Assembly (NCBI RefSeq): GCF_007860075.1
Contig: NZ_SJPP01000003.1
Span: forward strand, 434,001-498,000
Reading direction: 5' to 3'
Length of the DNA stretch: 64,000 nt
DNA from: Symmachiella macrocystis
Lineage (GTDB): Bacteria; Planctomycetota; Planctomycetia; Planctomycetales; Planctomycetaceae
Below are positions 18,028 through 27,450 of the stretch, piece by piece; position 1 is the stretch's first letter; every line of letters starts with the position of its first letter. The translations under genes and the position numbers were made by a program. A model generated the notes under the pieces. That model was not told the origin of the DNA. It was given only the letters and a program-made list of their open reading frames with translations, and did not search any database.

Positions 18028-18519
18028 TTACGGCAATTCTCTGGGCCGCTGAAGGGTCACCAACTGCCCTCCCGCTGCGATGCGGAAGTCAGTCCACCTC
18101 TCCACCGGCGATTCCACATGGGCGATTGCCGCAGTTGGCAGCCGCTCATACTGCCCGATCAATTGCTCAAGAAAATCCTCCGAGCCGGGATTGTGCCCCA
18201 CCAACATGACACACGCGGCTCCCGGTTCAGTCTCCTGCAATAACTCGATCCAATTCTCCGGTTCTCCAAAATAGAGATCGCGATTCAATTCGAGCCGTTC
18301 GGTGATATCACAGCGCTTTGCAATTTCCTTAGCCGTTTTGCGAGCGCGTTTGGCCGTGGAACTGATAATCCGACCAGGAATCATCCCATACTCGAACAAC
18401 CACTGCGCCATTCGCGGAGCGTCTCGCTTTCCTCGACGACTCAAGGGACGATCGTGGTCCGATAATTCCGGCGCATCCCAACTCGACTTAGCGTGCCGCA
18501 CAATGAGTAACTGCTTCAT
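18028..18519 (-). CDS. SixA-like phosphohistidine phosphatase
   Basis: A 163-residue histidine-phosphatase-superfamily protein. It begins MKQLLIVRHAKSSW, with the catalytic RH, followed by DRPLSRRGKRDA, the SSTAKRARKTA segment and the late MLVGHNPGSEDF holding the second catalytic His. This is the compact SixA layout; E. coli SixA removes phosphate from phospho-His of the nitrogen phosphotransferase protein NPr. The natural target in planctomycetes is unknown. The gene is convergent with the GNAT gene, with 23 bases between the stops. Confidence 0.92.
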   Translation of the reverse strand: MKQLLIVRHAKSSWDAPELSDHDRPLSRRGKRDAPRMAQWLFEYGMIPGRIISSTAKRARKTAKEIAKRCDITERLELNRDLYFGEPENWIELLQETEPGAACVMLVGHNPGSEDFLEQLIGQYERLPTAAIAHVESPVERWTDFRIAAGGQLVTLQRPRELP

Positions 18520-18662
18520 CGCATTCCTCGATCCACTGTGGTACGCCTGTTATCGTCGTTCAATTTGGATACAATCGCCAAGGTATCCTGCCTTGCTTTG
18601 ACATGCCCTGCCCAAGGCCGTGCCACCTGCCTACCGTATCTTACCGCGAGGTTCTTCGTCAT

Positions 18663-19940
18663 ATGAAGCGTAACAACACGTTTTTTATCAGCTGCGGGGT
18701 TTGGGTCTTTCTCGCGGTGACAACGCTCCATGCCGAAAATTGGCCGCAATTTCGTGGGCCCACGCGGCAAGGAATATCGACCGAAGTGGGACTCCCCGTC
18801 GAATGGAATGCGGAGACGGGCGAAAACGTCGCCTGGAAACAAATGGTTCCCGGCAAGGGGTGGTCGTCGCCGGTTGTTGTCAACGGGCGGATTTACCTCA
18901 CCACGGCGGTGGCCGACAGCGACGGGGACAATCCGGACCATTCGCTACGTGTTCTTTGTCTCGATGCGAAAACCGGCGAAGAGATTTGGAATGTCGAGGC
19001 TTTTCAGCGACGCGCTGCGGACTCCGAACGGATCCACCCCAAAAACAGCCATGCGAGTCCCACACCGATTGTGGATGCAGGACAGGTTTTCGTACACTTC
19101 GGCACACACGGGACCGCTTGTCTGAATTTAGACGGCACGTTTGTTTGGAAAAACACCGATTTGGTCTACGAACCACAGCATGGTAGCGGCGGGTCACCGG
19201 CGCTTGTCGACGATGTGCTGGTCATCAGTTGCGATGGTCGAGACAAGCAGTACATCGCTTGTCTCGACCGCAAAGATGGTGAAATTCGCTGGAAGGTGAA
19301 TCGCGAAACCTTTGATGCGGACAAGAAATTCGCATTCCATACACCCTTGGCCATCGACGTGAACGGTCGCAAGCAGGTTGTTTCCACGGGAGCAAATACC
19401 GTGAGCGGCTTCGACCTGCAGACGGGTGAGGCGATATGGACCGTGCGACACGACGGCTATTCGGTTGTGCCGCGGCCGGTCTTTGCGCACGGCTTGGTGT
19501 TTATTTGTACGAGCTTTCAGCGTTCATCGCTATTGGCGATTCGCCCCGATGGACAGAGCGACGTGACCAAGACGCATGTGGCTTGGAAATCGCGTGATAC
19601 GGTTTCCCATAGCCCTTCCCCGATTATTGTGGGCGAGAACCTCTATATGGTCTCCGACCGGGGCGTGGCCTCCTGTCGCGACGCTCGTAGCGGTGATCTG
19701 CATTGGAAAAAGCGGGTCAATGGGAGCTATTCTGCATCACCGATCTTCGCCGACGGCCACCTGTACTTTCAAAGCGAACAAGGGGACGGTGTGGTCATCA
19801 AACCGGGGGAGACATTTGAGGTCGTAGCTCGCAATTCCATCGGTGAGCCGACGTTAGCCTCGTATGCGGTGAGCGAGGGAGCGCTGTTTATTCGTTCGGA
19901 AAACCGGCTTTTCCGCATTCAGCGCGACGATCTGAAATAA
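18663..19940 (+). CDS. Secreted PQQ-type beta-propeller protein
   Basis: A 425-residue exported protein with a signal peptide (MKRNNTFFISCGVWVFLAV, cleavage near LHA) and a beta-propeller of PQQ-like repeats, each with the pattern of a strand ending GxxxW (for example KTGEEIWNVE, KDGEIRWKVN, QTGEAIWTVR, RSGDLHWKKR). The start WPQFRGPTRQGIS is typical of planctomycete PQQ-repeat proteins. No PQQ-dehydrogenase active-site pair was recognised, so a scaffold or binding role is as likely as enzymatic activity. The ATG at 18663 is preferred to an in-frame ATG at 18603. A strong terminator follows 33 bases after the stop. Confidence 0.9.
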   Translation: MKRNNTFFISCGVWVFLAVTTLHAENWPQFRGPTRQGISTEVGLPVEWNAETGENVAWKQMVPGKGWSSPVVVNGRIYLTTAVADSDGDNPDHSLRVLCLDAKTGEEIWNVEAFQRRAADSERIHPKNSHASPTPIVDAGQVFVHFGTHGTACLNLDGTFVWKNTDLVYEPQHGSGGSPALVDDVLVISCDGRDKQYIACLDRKDGEIRWKVNRETFDADKKFAFHTPLAIDVNGRKQVVSTGANTVSGFDLQTGEAIWTVRHDGYSVVPRPVFAHGLVFICTSFQRSSLLAIRPDGQSDVTKTHVAWKSRDTVSHSPSPIIVGENLYMVSDRGVASCRDARSGDLHWKKRVNGSYSASPIFADGHLYFQSEQGDGVVIKPGETFEVVARNSIGEPTLASYAVSEGALFIRSENRLFRIQRDDLK

Positions 19941-19973
19941 ACCGTCACCGTGAAATGATCTTGGGCAAGATGC

Positions 19974-20018
19974 AAAAAAGACCTCAATGCGGGCTAGATG
20001 CCGCGTTGAGGTCTTTTT
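19974..20018. terminator. Bidirectional intrinsic terminator
   Basis: A-rich sequence, a stem of about 17 pairs (AAAGACCTCAATGCGG against CCGCGTTGAGGTCTTT with one G-T pair), an eight-base loop, and a T run. It sits between two convergent genes and has A and T runs on either side of the stem, so it can end transcription from both directions. Confidence 0.9.
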
Positions 20019-20037
20019 AATGCGTATCGGAGAAGCG

Positions 20038-20388
20038 TTATTCTTCTTCGTTCAAGCTTTCTTCTTTATCTTCGAAATCAAATTCGGAGAAGTCCAAATT
20101 CAGCGGCTCTTCTTCCTGCAAAGCACTCCCTTTGAGTTCCGGCTCGCGCGGTCCGTGCTCGTCGCAGTCTTCATCGTGCCACAGCGGCAAACCCAGATCG
20201 TAACGTGCGGATAACATCAGAACTTTTTCTTCAGAGCCGGGTTTGGCCGGTGTTGAAGTGATGGGGTCGAGGCCAATCTCCTCTAAATCATCAAATTCGA
20301 CTGAATCTTCCGACGCAATTGTTTGCTCACTGACGTCACTGCCGAACGAAAATCCGGGTTCGAGATCAACTACGAACATCTGTTCCAT
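20038..20388 (-). CDS. Small acidic protein of unknown function
   Basis: I do not recognise this 116-residue protein. It is strongly acidic, with Glu/Asp-rich ends (NLDFSEFDFEDKEES near the C-terminus) around a less acidic core, KVLMLSARYDLGLPLWHDEDCDEH. It lacks a signal peptide and membrane spans. The ATG at 20388 is supported by GGAG eight bases upstream, so an extension to 20436 is rejected. It ends beside a shared terminator, which supports expression as a single-gene unit. The composition suggests a disordered or protein-binding molecule. Confidence 0.7.
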   Translation of the reverse strand: MEQMFVVDLEPGFSFGSDVSEQTIASEDSVEFDDLEEIGLDPITSTPAKPGSEEKVLMLSARYDLGLPLWHDEDCDEHGPREPELKGSALQEEEPLNLDFSEFDFEDKEESLNEEE

Positions 20389-20897
20389 TACTGACACTCC
20401 AACAAATCTGGCAATTGGATAAAAAATTAGGGGCAACCGCTTTGTGCTGCTTTTTGAATTTGCAGCACTTGAGCAACGTCAAAACCTAACTGTCGCCGAC
20501 GCAAGGTGGCGACGTCAAAGTCAAAGGCACCTGCCTGAACCCTGCTACGCATTCCGTAGTCTCATCCCGGAAGAAGTCGTGGGCATCCAACACGTTCAAC
20601 ATCTAAGTGGCGTCGGATTGACTCCCGAGGGATGTACTGTTCTCTCGGAGTAAGCAAAGGGGGGATCTCAAGGTAGGGGGGCCGTCTCAGATCACTTGTG
20701 CCATTCTTCGGCCTTTTGGCCCAATTGTCAACGACATTTTTGGTTTTTTAACGATTCACATAAAAAAAACACGTTCTTCACACTAGCGCGACCTGCCGCG
20801 ACAGTCAACAGCAACCATCATCCCGATTAGGTAAGCCAGCCCCCCATCGACTTTCCGAAATATGGCAATGTCATTCCCAGTTCTAAGAACCAATCAA
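20389..20897. other. Gap with no recognised gene
   Basis: About 500 bases without a supported gene, between the start of the acidic-protein gene and the stop of the sigma-54 activator gene. Both flanking genes read leftwards. Two dyads are visible: GTCGCC (20492-20497) with GGCGAC (20508-20513), and GGCC-TTTT-GGCC (20710-20721). The acidic-protein promoter should lie near its left end. No known RNA family was recognised. Confidence 0.5.
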
Positions 20898-22901
20898 TCA
20901 CACATCATTCGGTCGCGACACCGCATAACGTTTCAATTTGCGATCCAACGTGGATCGTTCAATCCCCAGAATTTGGGCGGCTTTCGACTTGTTCCACTTG
21001 GTCTCTTCCAACGTGGCAAGAATATGCTCCTGCTCCAATTTTTCGATAGAAATTTCCCGGTAATTCGCTGCCAATTCCGTTTCTGGAGGCGACTCTTCGT
21101 CAATTCCCAATCCGGAGAGGTGAATGTCATGATCGGCGATAAATTCGCCCGTCGAGAAGATAACGGCTCGTTCCACCGTATTTTGCAATTCCCGCACGTT
21201 TCCCGGCCAATCATAACCCGCTAGTTTTGCCAAGGCCTGTGGCGTAAACCCCCGCGCCGGCCGCCCGGTGCTTTTGACAAACCGTTCTAAAAAGTGATTG
21301 GCAAGTTCAGGGATGTCCGAGGGATGGTCCCGCAATGGCTCGACAATAATCTCAACCACGTGCAAACGAAAATATAGGTCGCGGCGGAAGCTCCCGTCCT
21401 TGACCGCCAACTCGAGATCACGGTTCGTGGCCGCCACGATCCGCACATCGACATTCACCGGCGTCCCGCCCCCCACACGCTCAAAGGGATGGCCTTCTAA
21501 CACCCGCAAAAATTTTGCCTGAATTGCCTGACTCATCTCGCCCACTTCATCAAGCATTAACGTGCCTTTGTCCGCCTGCTCGAATTTGCCGACCTTTCGC
21601 CCCGTCGCTCCGGTAAACGACCCCCGCTCGTGACCGAATAGCTCGCTTTCCAACAAACTTTCGCTCAAAGCAGCGCAGTTCATGCAGACAAACGGCCCAT
21701 TGCGGCGTTCGCTGCTGAAATGGATTGCGCGAGCCACCAATTCTTTCCCCACCCCGCTTTCGCCGCGAATCAAAGCCGTGGTGTCGGTCGGCGCAATCCG
21801 GGCAATCTTCAGGCTCAGGCGATGCATGGCCGGACTTTGTCCCACCAATTCGCTTTGAATCGCTAATTGCTCCCGCAAATGCTTGTTCTCGTCGCGAACC
21901 TTCTCCAGTCCCTCAGCAAGTGACTCTTGTCTGCGCAGGTTTTCCATGGCGACAGCGAATTGATCCGCGACCGCCAAGGTAAATTCCAAATCTTCGGGAT
22001 CGAGCGGATCTTTGGCATTCGTCGTATAAAGATGGACCAAGCCGTACACTACCTGTCCGAGGCAAATTGGTGCGCAGATAACGCTTTGAGCATGGATTTG
22101 CCCCAAGCTGTCACGATTGATCAACCGGCTATCGTCGGCCACGTCACGTGCCAAAATCGCCTCGCGTTCGCGTAACACGATTCCTGACAGATAATCGGAA
22201 ATGGTCTGGTAGGGCCGGTCATTTTGCGTTTGATAGGCGACGACGTTCAAAGCTCCTGGAGAATTCGCCGGATCAGTCCCTTCAGGGAGCAACAGGATGG
22301 CGCCGACGTCAGCCCGGGAACTTTCGAAAAGCCCGCTGAGCACCACTTCCGCCAAACGCCGGTAGTCTTTTGCCGACCCCATTTCCAACGCCAACCGATA
22401 CAACTGCGCCAAGACCTGACTGGTGCGGTCGACGGCGATCGGGTCACGATCCGTAGTGATTCGGAATCGTGTTCGACGGCGACGGTGGATGATCGCCGGC
22501 TCCGTCATGGGCGGGGGGTGATCCAAAACATCCTCGAATGCCGTTCCGGTATCGTCCTCGACGCCGGAACTACTCTCTTCGTCCAATATCGGAAACGCGC
22601 GGGATAGGTCGTCTGTAAATGCTAATTTGCAGGCACCGATCTCGATCAGCTGCCCCGGTTCCAACGGACAATCCCCAGTGACGGCAGTCCCTTCAACGTA
22701 GGTGCCGTTTCGGCTTCCCAAGTCGCGCAGAACCCACGCACCTTCGCTGTGGTAAAGTTCACAATGGTTGCGGCTGCAGACCTCGTCCTGCAATGCGATC
22801 CGATTTGTGGCAGCCCGCCCCACAGTGATGACCTGACCGGGCATCAAGCGGTAGATGTCGCGCCACTTGTTGTCTTCGCGGACAACCAAGTAAGCTATCA
22901 T
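20898..22901 (-). CDS. FHA-GAF-AAA+-Fis sigma-54 activator
   Basis: A 667-residue regulator with four parts: an FHA phosphopeptide-binding domain (about 1-95, with [12 protein letters not shown] and [10 protein letters not shown]), a GAF sensor domain (about 155-310), the AAA+ sigma-54 interaction domain (about 335-560) and a Fis-type helix-turn-helix (about 620-660, [20 protein letters not shown]). The AAA+ part has Walker A GESGVGKE, the sigma-54 loop as GSFTGA instead of GAFTGA, and Walker [12 protein letters not shown] suggests input from a Ser/Thr kinase, of which this genome clearly has some. The ATG at 22901 (MIAYLVV) is the best start, although its ribosome site is weak. The target genes are unknown. 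Confidence 0.93.
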   Translation of the reverse strand: MIAYLVVREDNKWRDIYRLMPGQVITVGRAATNRIALQDEVCSRNHCELYHSEGAWVLRDLGSRNGTYVEGTAVTGDCPLEPGQLIEIGACKLAFTDDLSRAFPILDEESSSGVEDDTGTAFEDVLDHPPPMTEPAIIHRRRRTRFRITTDRDPIAVDRTSQVLAQLYRLALEMGSAKDYRRLAEVVLSGLFESSRADVGAILLLPEGTDPANSPGALNVVAYQTQNDRPYQTISDYLSGIVLREREAILARDVADDSRLINRDSLGQIHAQSVICAPICLGQVVYGLVHLYTTNAKDPLDPEDLEFTLAVADQFAVAMENLRRQESLAEGLEKVRDENKHLREQLAIQSELVGQSPAMHRLSLKIARIAPTDTTALIRGESGVGKELVARAIHFSSERRNGPFVCMNCAALSESLLESELFGHERGSFTGATGRKVGKFEQADKGTLMLDEVGEMSQAIQAKFLRVLEGHPFERVGGGTPVNVDVRIVAATNRDLELAVKDGSFRRDLYFRLHVVEIIVEPLRDHPSDIPELANHFLERFVKSTGRPARGFTPQALAKLAGYDWPGNVRELQNTVERAVIFSTGEFIADHDIHLSGLGIDEESPPETELAANYREISIEKLEQEHILATLEETKWNKSKAAQILGIERSTLDRKLKRYAVSRPNDV

Positions 22902-23244
22902 AGTCACATTTTCACAATACGAGGTGACGCTGCGCAATTGGTAATTTGCGAAGCGATACTAAAGCGGCCCGCAGCCCTCGCTGGGTCGGTACTTTCCCGC
23001 GTTGAAATGGTAGTTCTCAGTCGGCGCGGTCTCAGTGGTTTTCGTTCAAATCGCTCACCGCTGAGAAAACAGCATACGCGATTGGTGTGATCACACCCTT
23101 TAGGATACTCAACACGATTCATTACCCGCAAGTGCCATGGAGGTCAAATCAGTCGACACACTGTTTACCCGTTCACCCCAAGTCAGCGTTACCTGGGTGT
23201 ATCGGGCAAACAAATTCTTCACAACTCCTTGCGTTCAACGGCTA
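22902..23244. other. Gap between thrS and the sigma-54 activator
   Basis: About 340 bases with no supported gene. Both neighbours read leftwards, so this stretch should hold the end of the thrS transcript and the promoter of the activator. One imperfect dyad (CTCAGTGG with CCGCTGAG, about 23032-23066) is visible, but no clear U-run terminator was found. Confidence 0.45.
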
Positions 23245-25419
23245 CTAATACTCGTTCGCCGCTTCATCTTCGCCATCAAAAGCATCGAAAGTTGATTCTG
23301 CGACTTGGCGAATCCGCCGTTCGGCGACCTCTTCTCCCAGACGTGCGGCGGCTTCCTCGGGGGTCATGGAGCCTAAATCTCCGTCGATGCGGCAACGCAG
23401 CGCGACAGTATTGTTCTCCGCTTCTTTTTCACCGACAACCAACATATAGGGAATCAGGTCCAATTGAGCGTCGCGAATCTTGTGGCCGATTTTTTCGCTG
23501 CGGGTGTCGGTTTTGATGCGGAACCCGGCCGCGGTGAATTTTTTCTCGACTTCTCGCGCGTAGTCTAGAAAACGGTCGCTGATCGGCAATACGCGGATCT
23601 GTTCCGGTGCCAACCAAAGTGGAAATGCGCCGGCGAAATGCTCGATCAACATTCCCACGAAGCGCTCCATCGAACCAAACGGAGCACGGTGAATCATCAC
23701 CGGACGATGCGGGCGATTGTCGGCACCGATGTATTCCAACTCGAACCGTTCCGGCAGATTGTAATCGAGTTGCACGGTGCCCAATTGCCATTCGCGGCCA
23801 ATGCAATCGCGGACCATAAAGTCCGCCTTCGGCCCGTAAAACGCCGCTTCCCCCTCCTGTTCCGAAAAGGGCAGCCCCGCTTCTTGCAACACTTTGCGGA
23901 GACTTGCCTCAGCGCGTTGCCAGTTCTCTTCACTACCGACGTACTTATCGCTGTTGGGATCGCGAAGCGAAAGTTGCACGCGATAATTCTCCAGCCCAAC
24001 GCTCCCCAAGACGTACTTCACCAGATCCAAAGTATTGCGAAATTCTTCTTCGACCTGTTCGGGAGTACAGAATTGATGCGCATCGTCCTGGGTCAAACCC
24101 CGCACGCGCAACATGCCGTTGAGCTCGCCCGATTGTTCATGACGGTACACAGTCCCAAATTCCGCTAACCGCACCGGCAGATCACGATAGCTCCGCGGCT
24201 GCGCCTTATAGATTTGTACGTGATGCGGGCAGTTCATCGGTTTGAGCAAATACCGCTCTTGTTGATGCTGCCAGTCTTGTAGAGTCCCCAGGCGATCATC
24301 AACCGGATACTTGGGATCGTAATCATCAAGATCACACCCCAATCGCCGGGCGGTTTCGATAAATTGGGCTTCGTCTTCGGCGGTGAGCGATTCGTTTTTG
24401 AGTCGTTCAGTCCAGACGTCGACCAGTTGTCCGGCATCATGCCCAAACATCGGCGGAAACTGTGATTCGCGATAATACGGAAAGTGCCCGCTGGTTTCGT
24501 ACATCTCCACGCGACCGATGTGTGGGGAATAAACCGGTTCGTATCCCAATTTGACCAGTTCCGCTTTGATGAAATCTTCCAACAGCGCGCGAATGGTCGC
24601 TCCTTTAGGCATCCACAAGCAAAGCCCCTGGCCGACGGCATTGGAGATGGTGAACAGCCCCAACTTCTTGCCCAACACGCGGTGATCGCGGCGTTTGGCC
24701 TCTTCCATTTGCGCCAGATACGCCTTGAGTTCCTTTTTGTTGAACCAAGCAGTGCCATACAATCGCTGCAACTGTTTGTTCCCGGCGTCCCCTTTCCAGT
24801 AACTCCCAGCGACGGACATCAGTTTGAAGGCTTTGATTTTTCCCGCATGCGGAATGTGCGGACCGCGGCACAGGTCGACAAATTCCCCTTGCCGATAGAA
24901 ACCTAGTTCCGGATGTTCAGCCAATCCGGTCTGGATGTGTTCCACCTTGAGCGCTTGCTGCAATCCGTCACAAAATTCGACCGCCTCGTCACGGGGGAGT
25001 GAAAACTGCTCAAACGGCTCGGCTTCCTTGATAATGGCCTTCATTTCTTCTTCGATACGCGGGAAATCATCCTCACTGATTTTGTGTTCCAGATCGAAGT
25101 CGTAATAAAAACCGTTCGACAAGGTCGGACCGAAGGCCAACGAGACGCCTGGATACAACCGCATCACCGCCCGCGCCATGACATGGGCCGCCGAATGCCG
25201 CATCACGGCCAGAGCTTCGGCGTCGCGATCGGTCAATAGCCGCAAATTGACGGTTCCCTCTTCGGGAAGTGCCCGGTTCAGGTCGACGATTGTGCCGTTG
25301 ACCTCGGCAGCGATACAGGCTCCAGCCAAACGATCACCGATACTAGCGGCGACATCGTAGGCGGAACTCCCGGCGGGATACTCTTTTTTCGATCCATCAG
25401 GAAGTTGGACTTCGATCAT
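23245..25419 (-). CDS. thrS: Threonyl-tRNA synthetase
   Basis: A full-length 724-residue class II synthetase that charges tRNA-Thr. The order is TGS domain (about 1-62), editing domain with HSAAH (75-79) and CRGPH, the catalytic core with the zinc ligand in MNCPHH, motif 2 around [14 protein letters not shown], motif 3 around [14 protein letters not shown], and the C-terminal anticodon-binding domain. Both editing motifs are intact, so Ser-tRNA(Thr) proofreading is expected. The ATG at 25419 ([10 protein letters not shown]) fits the TGS start; an upstream frame to 25470 is not conserved-looking. A long leader is present, but I see no T-box. Confidence 0.98.
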   Translation of the reverse strand: MIEVQLPDGSKKEYPAGSSAYDVAASIGDRLAGACIAAEVNGTIVDLNRALPEEGTVNLRLLTDRDAEALAVMRHSAAHVMARAVMRLYPGVSLAFGPTLSNGFYYDFDLEHKISEDDFPRIEEEMKAIIKEAEPFEQFSLPRDEAVEFCDGLQQALKVEHIQTGLAEHPELGFYRQGEFVDLCRGPHIPHAGKIKAFKLMSVAGSYWKGDAGNKQLQRLYGTAWFNKKELKAYLAQMEEAKRRDHRVLGKKLGLFTISNAVGQGLCLWMPKGATIRALLEDFIKAELVKLGYEPVYSPHIGRVEMYETSGHFPYYRESQFPPMFGHDAGQLVDVWTERLKNESLTAEDEAQFIETARRLGCDLDDYDPKYPVDDRLGTLQDWQHQQERYLLKPMNCPHHVQIYKAQPRSYRDLPVRLAEFGTVYRHEQSGELNGMLRVRGLTQDDAHQFCTPEQVEEEFRNTLDLVKYVLGSVGLENYRVQLSLRDPNSDKYVGSEENWQRAEASLRKVLQEAGLPFSEQEGEAAFYGPKADFMVRDCIGREWQLGTVQLDYNLPERFELEYIGADNRPHRPVMIHRAPFGSMERFVGMLIEHFAGAFPLWLAPEQIRVLPISDRFLDYAREVEKKFTAAGFRIKTDTRSEKIGHKIRDAQLDLIPYMLVVGEKEAENNTVALRCRIDGDLGSMTPEEAAARLGEEVAERRIRQVAESTFDAFDGEDEAANEY

Positions 25420-25747
25420 GACTTTTTTTGATTTCTTCAACGGATTTCGCCCGCGGCTCCACCGAAACAAAGGGTGAATGCGACCGCATCAGGGCGTCGG
25501 AACACGCCTAATATAAGCGAATCCCCCAAGCGGTCAACTCGCCGAACGGGGTGCGAATCCCCTGAGAATCCTGGGAGGTGAGAAGGATTCGGCGCAGTTT
25601 TTTCCCTTCCCCCCTGCCCTGCAGCCCCTGTCCCGCATTAGATGCGCAATCGCGCCGCTTGGTCCGCCAAGAAAAAACTTGGCCCGGATTGACGGGTTTA
25701 TGCTTGATATTTTCCGCCGCAGGACGTAAGTTCCCCTATCGGAATTG
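25420..25747. other. Leader region between thrS and tRNA-Val
   Basis: About 330 bases divergently shared by thrS (leftwards) and tRNA-Val (rightwards). It has pyrimidine-rich tracts and a short CTTGG/CCAAG hairpin near 25659. A TTGACG about 55 bases before the tRNA could be its -35 element, but the -10 is unclear. No gene is seen. Confidence 0.45.
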
Positions 25748-25821
25748 GGACGATTAGCTCAGTTGGCTAGAGCGCCACGTTGACATCGTGGAGGTCACTG
25801 GTTCAAGTCCAGTATCGTCCA
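25748..25821 (+). tRNA. tRNA-Val (GAC)
   Basis: A complete cloverleaf can be folded by hand: acceptor GGACGAT/ATCGTCC, D stem GCTC/GAGC, anticodon stem CCACG/CGTGG with loop TTGACAT (anticodon GAC at 25782-25784, reading Val codon GUC), and T stem ACTGG/CCAGT with loop TTCAAGT. The discriminator is A and the CCA end is not encoded. The 3' half also encodes, on the other strand, the last residues of an integrase, so this gene is the attachment site of a genomic island. Confidence 0.97.
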
Positions 25822-26921
25822 TCGGTGGAGTGCGCGCCGAGTCGCACTCACCCGCAAACCCCTGCAATTGCAGGGGTTTTTTATGCGCGAGCAATTTCGC
25901 TTGCGAGTCGTTACGACCCCAAACGGCACCCTGCTGCTGCGCATTTCGCAGCGCTTTTTCGAAGTGCTCTTCCGTGATTTGCAAGTAGTGCTTTTTAGCG
26001 ACCGGTTGAGAGTTTCCGATCCATGCGCAGACCACATGCGAGGGGAATTGATCTTCCAATTCCGTCTGCCGACTGCTGCGCATATTGTGGAAGATCTTCG
26101 GCCAGGGTGTGAGTCCCGCGCGACGGACGATGCGGGCTAAGGGAATTCCGAAATTCTCGCTCGGGTCGCGATAGCCGGTGATGACAAACTCAACCCCGGG
26201 CGAAGCGAGTTCAAATGCTTCTTCTAAAAATGGTCGCAACTCCGGAAAGATCGGAATGATCCGGGATTCTCCCCCGGGTGGTGCTCTGTCTTCGGACAGG
26301 CGTCGATCACCTGTTCGATTTCTGCTTGGGTCACAAAGTACGCGCGGCTAGGATTGGCCAACATCGCTGACTTCAGATCAGCAAACGGATTCTCGGAAAT
26401 TAATTTACGCCGAACCGCGGACGAGAAAATCTGTTTGGCAATTCCGCAGCGCTTTCGCACTGTCGTATCGGCTGCCAGCCCCTGCTCCAGCAAGTTCAGC
26501 CGCCAGTCATCCGCATCACCCGGTGTGATGCTACTGATTGCTTTATCCTCACCAAAGAACTCGAGTAGGTTTCTCCGTGTGTGCCCCCACACTGTAAGTG
26601 TTGCCGATTTGACGTCCGTACGTTTCGCGAAGTATTTATCAATCAGCGATTTCAGTGTCGTGCCTTCACCGGCGGCCACCAATCCGGCCGTCGCCAATTT
26701 GCTCCGCAGCACCGGTTCCAACGACGCCAGCCACTTCGCCGTTTCATTGTCGACAGCGTGTCCGGATATTTTGGCGGACAGAAGTTTTTCTACCCGCAGC
26801 CGAATCGCATCGGCATCGCGCTTGGTTAGTTTGCCCAAGCGAATACTACAGCGTTTGCCCCCGCATCGACAAATTGCAGCATGCGCCGGCCATTGGTCTT
26901 ATCGGTGGAAATGCTTGCCAT
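25754..26921 (-). pseudogene. Tyrosine recombinase (island integrase), broken
   Basis: Remnants of one integrase lie in three reading frames. It begins with ATG at 26921 (MASISTDKTNGRRMLQF), loses frame at a run of five G near 26861, resumes as GKLTKRDADAIRLR with the SAM-like core-binding domain, and at about 26292 jumps from DACP directly to KTEHH. The piece of about 45-55 residues that should carry the first catalytic Arg is missing. A second five-G run near 26274 shifts frame again. The remaining C-terminal part keeps FHNMRSS (His and Arg II), WIGNS and KKHYLQI (nucleophile Tyr). The frame closes inside the tRNA-Val gene. With Arg I lost, it cannot be an active recombinase. Confidence 0.88.
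25857..25882 (+). terminator. Intrinsic terminator after tRNA-Val
   Basis: A perfect 22-base palindrome (AACCCCTGCAATTGCAGGGGTT) runs into six T, 35 bases beyond the tRNA. It lies inside the integrase frame on the other strand, as part of the island. It would end tRNA transcription. Confidence 0.85.
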
Positions 26922-27144
26922 GTTCGTTACCTTCCGCTTTTGCTTGTTATCGAAAATCAAAGTCCGCTTCGGTGATACATCCTCACCAATTCCTAGACCC
27001 CGGAATTGTGTGACGACGTTTGCCAGAGAGTGAAAACATTGACAGATTTGCGTATTGGTTTACTGCTTGAATGGAATGCTTCGCACTGAGTTGCATGATA
27101 TCGCATACCGTCGCAACTGCCTAGTTTCAGTGCTGTTTATGACA

Positions 27145-27450
27145 CTAAGAATCGCTGATCCAATTAGCCAGACCTTTCCTTAACGATTCCAAAATGTCGG
27201 CCGAAAAATGCGGATCGCCTTCCAGTCGATCAAGTGTCGCTTGCCACACAGCAGTTGGGTCTGACAAGTCGATCGCTGGTGCATGGGCTTCATTCTGTAC
27301 GATCGCTAGCAGCTCTTCCTTATGGGCCGACATACGCTCCAAAAGGCCCGGCGTTATTGCCGAACGGGGCGAGTAGCGGAGCAAGTCCCCATGGACGTCT
27401 AATCGGATACCGCGCTGGGCTAGGTCGTTTCTCAATTCGGAAGCGCTCAT
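27145..27450 (-). CDS. TubC_N-like small protein
   Basis: A 101-residue protein whose first 55 residues (ELRNDLAQRGIRLDVHGDLL...HKEELLAIV) resemble the TubC N-terminal docking fold: a helix, a short beta hairpin with G-D-L-L, then a helix ending in a K-x-E-L-L-x turn. That domain docks proteins in polyketide systems, but it also appears in mobile elements beside replication genes, as here. Its ATG overlaps the stop of the primase-helicase gene (ATGA), so translation is probably coupled. A partner role with the primase is inferred from this. The rest of the protein has no recognised motif. Confidence 0.65.
   Translation of the reverse strand: MSASELRNDLAQRGIRLDVHGDLLRYSPRSAITPGLLERMSAHKEELLAIVQNEAHAPAIDLSDPTAVWQATLDRLEGDPHFSADILESLRKGLANWISDS

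Noticed and set aside
20437-20897. Structured RNA or riboswitch in the gap before the sigma-54 gene
   Set aside because: Only two short dyads are visible and no known family core could be recognised.
25780-25988. Plus-strand frames running across tRNA-Val and its terminator
   Set aside because: They start inside the tRNA and lie opposite the integrase remnant; the tRNA and terminator explain the sequence.
26270-26280. Programmed frameshifting in the integrase at the five-G run
   Set aside because: There is no typical slippery heptamer or stimulatory stem, a second equal lesion exists, and the Arg-I region is missing anyway.
26224-26838. Reading the 204-codon frame as a complete small integrase
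   Set aside because: It lacks the catalytic half, which continues in another frame from 26239 leftwards; a single broken gene explains both pieces and the stretch up to 26921.
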